Part shown: piece after piece, positions 7,503 to 9,997 of the stretch
Position numbering within the stretch: the first letter of the stretch is position 1
Layout: each line of letters starts with the position of its first letter
From: GCA-2717185 sp047517345
Lineage (GTDB): Bacteria; Pseudomonadota; Alphaproteobacteria; UBA8366; GCA-2717185
Length of the DNA stretch: 9,997 bases
NCBI GenBank assembly: GCA_047517345.1
Contig: JAKZTB010000148.1
Coordinates: forward strand, 1 to 9,997
Direction of reading: 5' to 3'
Notes under the pieces: generated by a model
Seen by the model: the letters and a program-made list of their open reading frames with translations, nothing else
Told to the model about the DNA's origin: nothing
Databases searched by the model: none
Program-made: the position numbers and the translations under genes

Positions 7503-8078
7503 ATGACCATCCGAAAAATCGCCCGCATGGGCCACGACGTCCTGCGCGAAGTTTCCAAATCGATCCAAAACCCCGCGGCACCCGAGATCGCTGCATTGGC
7601 GCAGGATTTGATAGCCACCTGCGACGATATCGGCGGCAACGGAATCGCGGCGCCGCAGGTCGACGAGCCCCTCCGCATGTTCGGCTTCCGGGTCCGTCGC
7701 GGCGTCATGCCGGAAGGTGCAAGGATGCAGGAAATTCCGTGGACGGTGGTCATCAATCCAACGTTGACTTTTTTGGCGGAAGACAAAAAACTCTATTGGG
7801 AACGCTGCCTGTCCCTGCCCGGCCTCTACGGTCAGGTACCGCGATTCACCAAGCTGCGCATGGAGGCCTATGGGCTCGACGGCGAGAAATACACGATGAC
7901 CGCATCCTATTTCCTCGCCCGCCTGTTGCAGCATGAGTACGATCATCTAGACGGAATTCTTTACCCGATGCGCATGCAGGATATGGCGACGTTCGGTTTC
8001 GTTTCCGAGCTCGGTCCCGCGGCCTATCCGACATTTCCGTTCGACCCCAAAGATTTCGTCGATCCCGAAATTTCATAG
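7503..8078 (+). CDS. def: Peptide deformylase with a variant second motif
   Basis: A 191-residue metalloenzyme that removes the formyl group from N-terminal formyl-methionine of new proteins. Motif 1 is GNGIAAPQ (45-52, with Gln52), motif 2 is ERCLS (100-104) and motif 3 is HEYDH (144-148). The metal ligands Cys102, His144 and His148 and catalytic Glu145 are all present. Motif 2 is usually EGCLS. Here the glycine is replaced by Arg101, next to the metal-binding cysteine. The C-terminal extension (YPTFPFDPKDFVDPEIS) is somewhat longer than in minimal deformylases. Alphaproteobacteria often have more than one deformylase-like gene, and no fmt (methionyl-tRNA formyltransferase) lies beside this one, so it may be a secondary copy. 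It could have altered activity, but the intact ligand set argues for a working enzyme. Confidence 0.9.
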   Translation: MTIRKIARMGHDVLREVSKSIQNPAAPEIAALAQDLIATCDDIGGNGIAAPQVDEPLRMFGFRVRRGVMPEGARMQEIPWTVVINPTLTFLAEDKKLYWERCLSLPGLYGQVPRFTKLRMEAYGLDGEKYTMTASYFLARLLQHEYDHLDGILYPMRMQDMATFGFVSELGPAAYPTFPFDPKDFVDPEIS

Positions 8079-8087
8079 AGTCCTTGG

Positions 8088-8131
8088 ACGTAAATGTGAA
8101 TCGACCGACGGCCGGGTGGACGATTTTACGT
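8088..8131. repeat. Inverted repeat between def and the FemAB-like gene
   Basis: ACGTAAA (8088-8094) faces TTTACGT (8125-8131) across 30 bases, with AATCG/CGATT (8099-8103, 8121-8125) partly extending the pairing inward. It could be an imperfect stem-loop serving as a weak terminator or a DNA-binding site. There is no proper U-tract after it. Confidence 0.3.
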
Positions 8132-8204
8132 TTATTTCGTGGACACCCTTGCCCTTACTATCGGGCCAGTTAGTCTTAGAGAGACAAATGCAAGGGAGCC
8201 GTTT

Positions 8205-9371
8205 ATGCCGGACGGGCGTGAGCCGATAGCCGTCAATATTCTGGAAAGTATCGACGCTATCGCGCAATCCGAATGGGATGCGTGCGCCGGCACCGACAAT
8301 CCTTTCATCAGCCATACCTTCCTGCGCGCGCTGGAAGAAAGCGGTTCGGTCGGCAAGCAAAGCGGCTGGGTGCCGCAGCATCTGGCGATAAAGGACGAAG
8401 CGGGCCGCTTGCTGGGCGCCGTCCCGCTTTACCTGAAAAGCCACTCGCAGGGTGAGTATGTATTCGATTGGGGATGGGCTGATGCGTATGAGCGCGCCGG
8501 CGGCCGCTACTACCCGAAACTTCAGGCCGCGGTACCGTTCTCGCCCGTCACCGGCCCCCGCCTTCTGGTTCGGCCCGGCGAATCTTCAAATACGATCCGT
8601 TCCGCGCTGACCGCGGGATTGATCGAAGTCGCGACGCGCTACGGGGTTTCATCCTTACATGTGACCTTCGCCGAGGCGGCCGATGCGGACTGGCTCGAAT
8701 CATCGGGGTTCCTGATCCGGCATGGGCACCAGTTCCATTGGCGCAACGACGGCTACGGAACTTTCGACGATTTCCTCGACAGCTTGTCGAGCCGCAAACG
8801 AAAGAATATCCGCAAGGAGCGCCGCAAGGTCGAAGAATCCGGCATCCACATCGAGACTCTGAACGGCGACGATATCAAACCGCATCATTGGGACGAATTT
8901 CACCGCTTCTATGTCAACACGTATGACCGAAAGTGGGGCTATCCTTATATGACACGCGATTTCTTCGCCCTATTGGGCGAAGAGATGGCGGACCGAGTCG
9001 CATTGGTGCGGGCGGATATCGACGGGCTTGCCATCGCAGGCGCGCTCAATCTCGTCGGCGCCGACGCGCTTTACGGCCGCAACTGGGGCTGCGCCGGACG
9101 GTACAGGATCCTGCACTTCGAAGCCTGCTATTACCGCGCCATCGACTTCGCGATCGAACGGGGGCTGGCCACCGTCGAAGCCGGCACCCAGGGCCCTCAT
9201 AAAATCCAGCGCGGCTATCTTCCTCAGCGCACCTACAGCGCCCATTGGATTCGCGACCAGGGATTCCGCGATGCGATTGCGGACTACCTGGAACGGGAAC
9301 GCCGCGCGGAAGCCGGCGAGTTCGTCGCCCTGGACGAGATGTCGCCCTTCCGCCGCACCGAAAACGACTGA
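8205..9371 (+). CDS. FemAB-like / GNAT-fold acyltransferase (DUF482, PF04339-type)
   Basis: A 388-residue protein of the family annotated as FemAB-like or 'peptidoglycan biosynthesis' protein, with a GNAT fold related to enzymes that add aminoacyl groups to peptidoglycan. Family signatures are clear: DNPFISHTFLRALEESGS (31-48), PLYLKSHSQGEYVFDWGWADAYERAG (74-99), PFSPVTGPRLL (111-121), HGHQFHWRNDGYGTFDDFL (173-191) and SSRKRKNIRKERRKV (195-209). The last is a basic stretch that could contact an acyl-tRNA or another anionic ligand. The substrate is not established for this family as far as I know. I prefer ATG 8205, with AAGGGAG (8192-8198) six bases upstream. GTG 8139 would add 22 residues unlike the family N-terminus. 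There is no signal peptide, so it is cytoplasmic. It lies 126 bases after def and is probably its own unit. Confidence 0.9.
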   Translation: MPDGREPIAVNILESIDAIAQSEWDACAGTDNPFISHTFLRALEESGSVGKQSGWVPQHLAIKDEAGRLLGAVPLYLKSHSQGEYVFDWGWADAYERAGGRYYPKLQAAVPFSPVTGPRLLVRPGESSNTIRSALTAGLIEVATRYGVSSLHVTFAEAADADWLESSGFLIRHGHQFHWRNDGYGTFDDFLDSLSSRKRKNIRKERRKVEESGIHIETLNGDDIKPHHWDEFHRFYVNTYDRKWGYPYMTRDFFALLGEEMADRVALVRADIDGLAIAGALNLVGADALYGRNWGCAGRYRILHFEACYYRAIDFAIERGLATVEAGTQGPHKIQRGYLPQRTYSAHWIRDQGFRDAIADYLERERRAEAGEFVALDEMSPFRRTEND

Positions 9372-9562
9372 TTCCTAATAATTTATTTACCAAACGGATG
9401 CTAACGTGACGGCCGTCACAGCGCGGTGAGCGGCGTATGCGCATAACCACTAACACCGTCGCAAGGCCGCAATTGGAAATGTCGTGAAACCGTCCGTCTT
9501 TTGACCCGGTTTCGACACATTCGCCGACTAACTTGCGTCCACTCAACAGAAGAAACGGGGTA
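9372..9562. other. Intergenic region with several perfect dyads
   Basis: About 190 bases contain an AT-rich start (9373-9392), the perfect 14-bp palindrome GTGACGGCCGTCAC (9406-9419), the 10-bp palindrome TATGCGCATA (9436-9445) and the inverted repeat GAAACCG/CGGTTTC (9486-9492, 9507-9513). A -35-like TTGACC sits at 9501-9506, with a possible but poorly spaced -10 GACTAA at 9526-9531. This looks like a regulated promoter for the small membrane protein, but no regulator can be named. Confidence 0.45.
9406..9419. promoter_or_regulatory. Perfect 14-bp palindrome, candidate operator
   Basis: GTGACGGCCGTCAC reads identically on both strands. It lies 35 bases after the FemAB-like stop codon and about 140 bases before the next start. 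The form suits a homodimeric repressor site. No T-run follows, so it is not a terminator. Confidence 0.35.
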
Positions 9563-9715
9563 ATGGTTAAAATGACGTCGCTCGCATTCAACGTATCCAA
9601 ACGCGCCAGACGGCGTGCGATACACAAGCTGTCGCCGTATCTGATTTATGCGGGCTTCGTCGGTTTGTCGCTGGGTATTGTCGGCACGCTTAGCGTCCTG
9701 TCTCTCACGGTCTAG
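9563..9715 (+). CDS. Small single-span membrane protein, function unknown
   Basis: A 50-residue protein I do not recognise. A strongly basic N-terminal half (VSKRARRRAIHK, residues 11-22) precedes one hydrophobic helix (about 26-48, YLIYAGFVGLSLGIVGTLSVLSL), and the chain ends at the membrane edge. By the positive-inside rule the N-terminus faces the cytoplasm. The start is uncertain: ATG 9563 follows AGAAACGGGG with an awkward spacing, ATG 9572 is in frame three codons later, and TTG 9533 is possible. The basic-then-hydrophobic pattern and stop position make a real gene likelier than chance. Its stop codon lies inside the outer repeat of the structured element that follows. Confidence 0.55.
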   Translation: MVKMTSLAFNVSKRARRRAIHKLSPYLIYAGFVGLSLGIVGTLSVLSLTV

Positions 9716-9853
9716 ATCGGATCAGGTTTAGTCGAACCCATTATATGGGTTCGGATAAGTCTGTGAATCCGATCTATTTCAATAATATAGAACAGATTCA
9801 CGCGGTTGTTGGATCGCCAAAAGCGATTCCAACTAACCCCGATCTGCTCTAGA
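9711..9853 (+). ncRNA. Candidate structured RNA or leader with two alternative folds
   Basis: The segment can close as a multibranch structure. AGATCGG (9714-9720) and GGTTTAGT (9725-9732) pair with CCGATCT (9839-9845) and ACTAACC (9832-9838), with a 4-base and a 1-base bulge. Inside are three arms. Arm 1 is CGAACCCAT/ATGGGTTCG (9733-9741, 9745-9753). Arm 2 is GTGAATC plus TCTAT pairing with ATAGA plus GATTCAC (9763-9801, with a symmetric 3x3 internal loop). Arm 3 is GTTGGATCGC/GCGATTCCAAC (9808-9833, one bulge). TCTAGA flanks both ends (9711-9716, 9848-9853). In a competing fold AGATCGGAT (9714-9722) pairs perfectly with ATCCGATCT (9767-9775), which destroys both the closing helix and arm 2. 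It precedes a gene start at 9930. The DNA symmetry does not fix the strand. A small mobile repeat (MITE-like) is the main alternative. It matches no RNA family I know. Confidence 0.45.
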
Positions 9854-9915
9854 CGCTTCCCTCTCTGCCAACATCACTGAGACACCGGCCCCGCTTGGAA
9901 TTACTGTAGGGCGGT

Positions 9916-9923
9916 GGAGGTGA
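9916..9923 (+). promoter_or_regulatory. Near-perfect Shine-Dalgarno sequence
   Basis: GGAGGTGA is fully complementary to the 16S rRNA anti-Shine-Dalgarno and sits six bases before ATG 9930. This fixes the start of the final, partial gene. Confidence 0.8.
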
Positions 9924-9929
9924 ATACCA

Positions 9930-9997
9930 ATGACCGCAGAGAGAGAATCGATGACATTGCAAGAGATGGGCGCTCCGGCCCTGGGGGTCGAGGAGCG
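9930..9997 (+). CDS. 5' end of an unidentified gene (partial, runs off the right edge)
   Basis: Only 22 codons are inside the window (MTAERESMTLQEMGAPALGVEE). The start is well supported by GGAGGTGA six bases upstream. An in-frame ATG at 9951 lacks such a site. The N-terminus is acidic and hydrophilic with no signal peptide, so the product is probably cytoplasmic. I cannot assign a family from this fragment. The structured element at 9711-9853 lies in its presumptive leader. Confidence 0.7.
   Translation, partial: MTAERESMTLQEMGAPALGVEE

Noticed and set aside
9733..9845. tRNA or tRNA-like gene, because of the cloverleaf outline
   Set aside because: Arm lengths are wrong, and no anticodon arm, T-loop or 7-bp acceptor with a discriminator can be placed in tRNA dimensions.

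Overview
The window looks like chromosomal DNA of an alphaproteobacterium, probably Rhodospirillales-like. The grounds are the moderately high GC content, the long (1218-residue) B12-dependent ribonucleotide reductase with its C-terminal zinc ribbon, a FemAB-like acyltransferase of the alphaproteobacterial type, and single genes of housekeeping character separated by short intergenic gaps. I have no database match behind this assignment.

Layout, left to right. Positions 1-75 appear to be the edge of an IS5-type insertion sequence, with only the first seven codons of a leftward transposase inside the window. An AT-rich control region (about 130-265) with NrdR-like boxes leads to nrdJ (381-4037), which ends in a textbook intrinsic terminator (4076-4107). 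A short promoter region with an FNR/FixK-type box (4145-4158) precedes a hemerythrin (HHE) protein (4230-4784). A RidA-family protein (4866-5330) then converges tail to tail, seven bases apart, with an AMP-forming acyl-CoA synthetase on the minus strand (5338-6897). After a divergent intergenic region come a 90-residue acidic protein of unknown function (7141-7413), a peptide deformylase with a variant second motif (7503-8078), a FemAB-like/GNAT-fold acyltransferase (8205-9371), a 50-residue single-span membrane protein (9563-9715), a highly structured intergenic element (9711-9853), and the start of another gene cut by the window end (9930 onward).

Functional links are modest. NrdJ makes deoxynucleotides without needing oxygen. 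The neighbouring hemerythrin appears to be under an FNR-family regulator, so the left part of the window fits a bacterium that meets changing oxygen levels. Deformylase acts on nascent proteins. The other genes look like independent units rather than one pathway.

The most unusual item is 9711-9853. The sequence can fold as a four-way junction with three hairpin arms, yet its 5' strand has a second, perfect 9-bp partner inside one arm. This gives two mutually exclusive folds just upstream of a gene with a near-perfect ribosome binding site, as expected for a leader RNA or riboswitch-like element. A small mobile repeat is the main alternative. No tRNA, rRNA or CRISPR array was seen.
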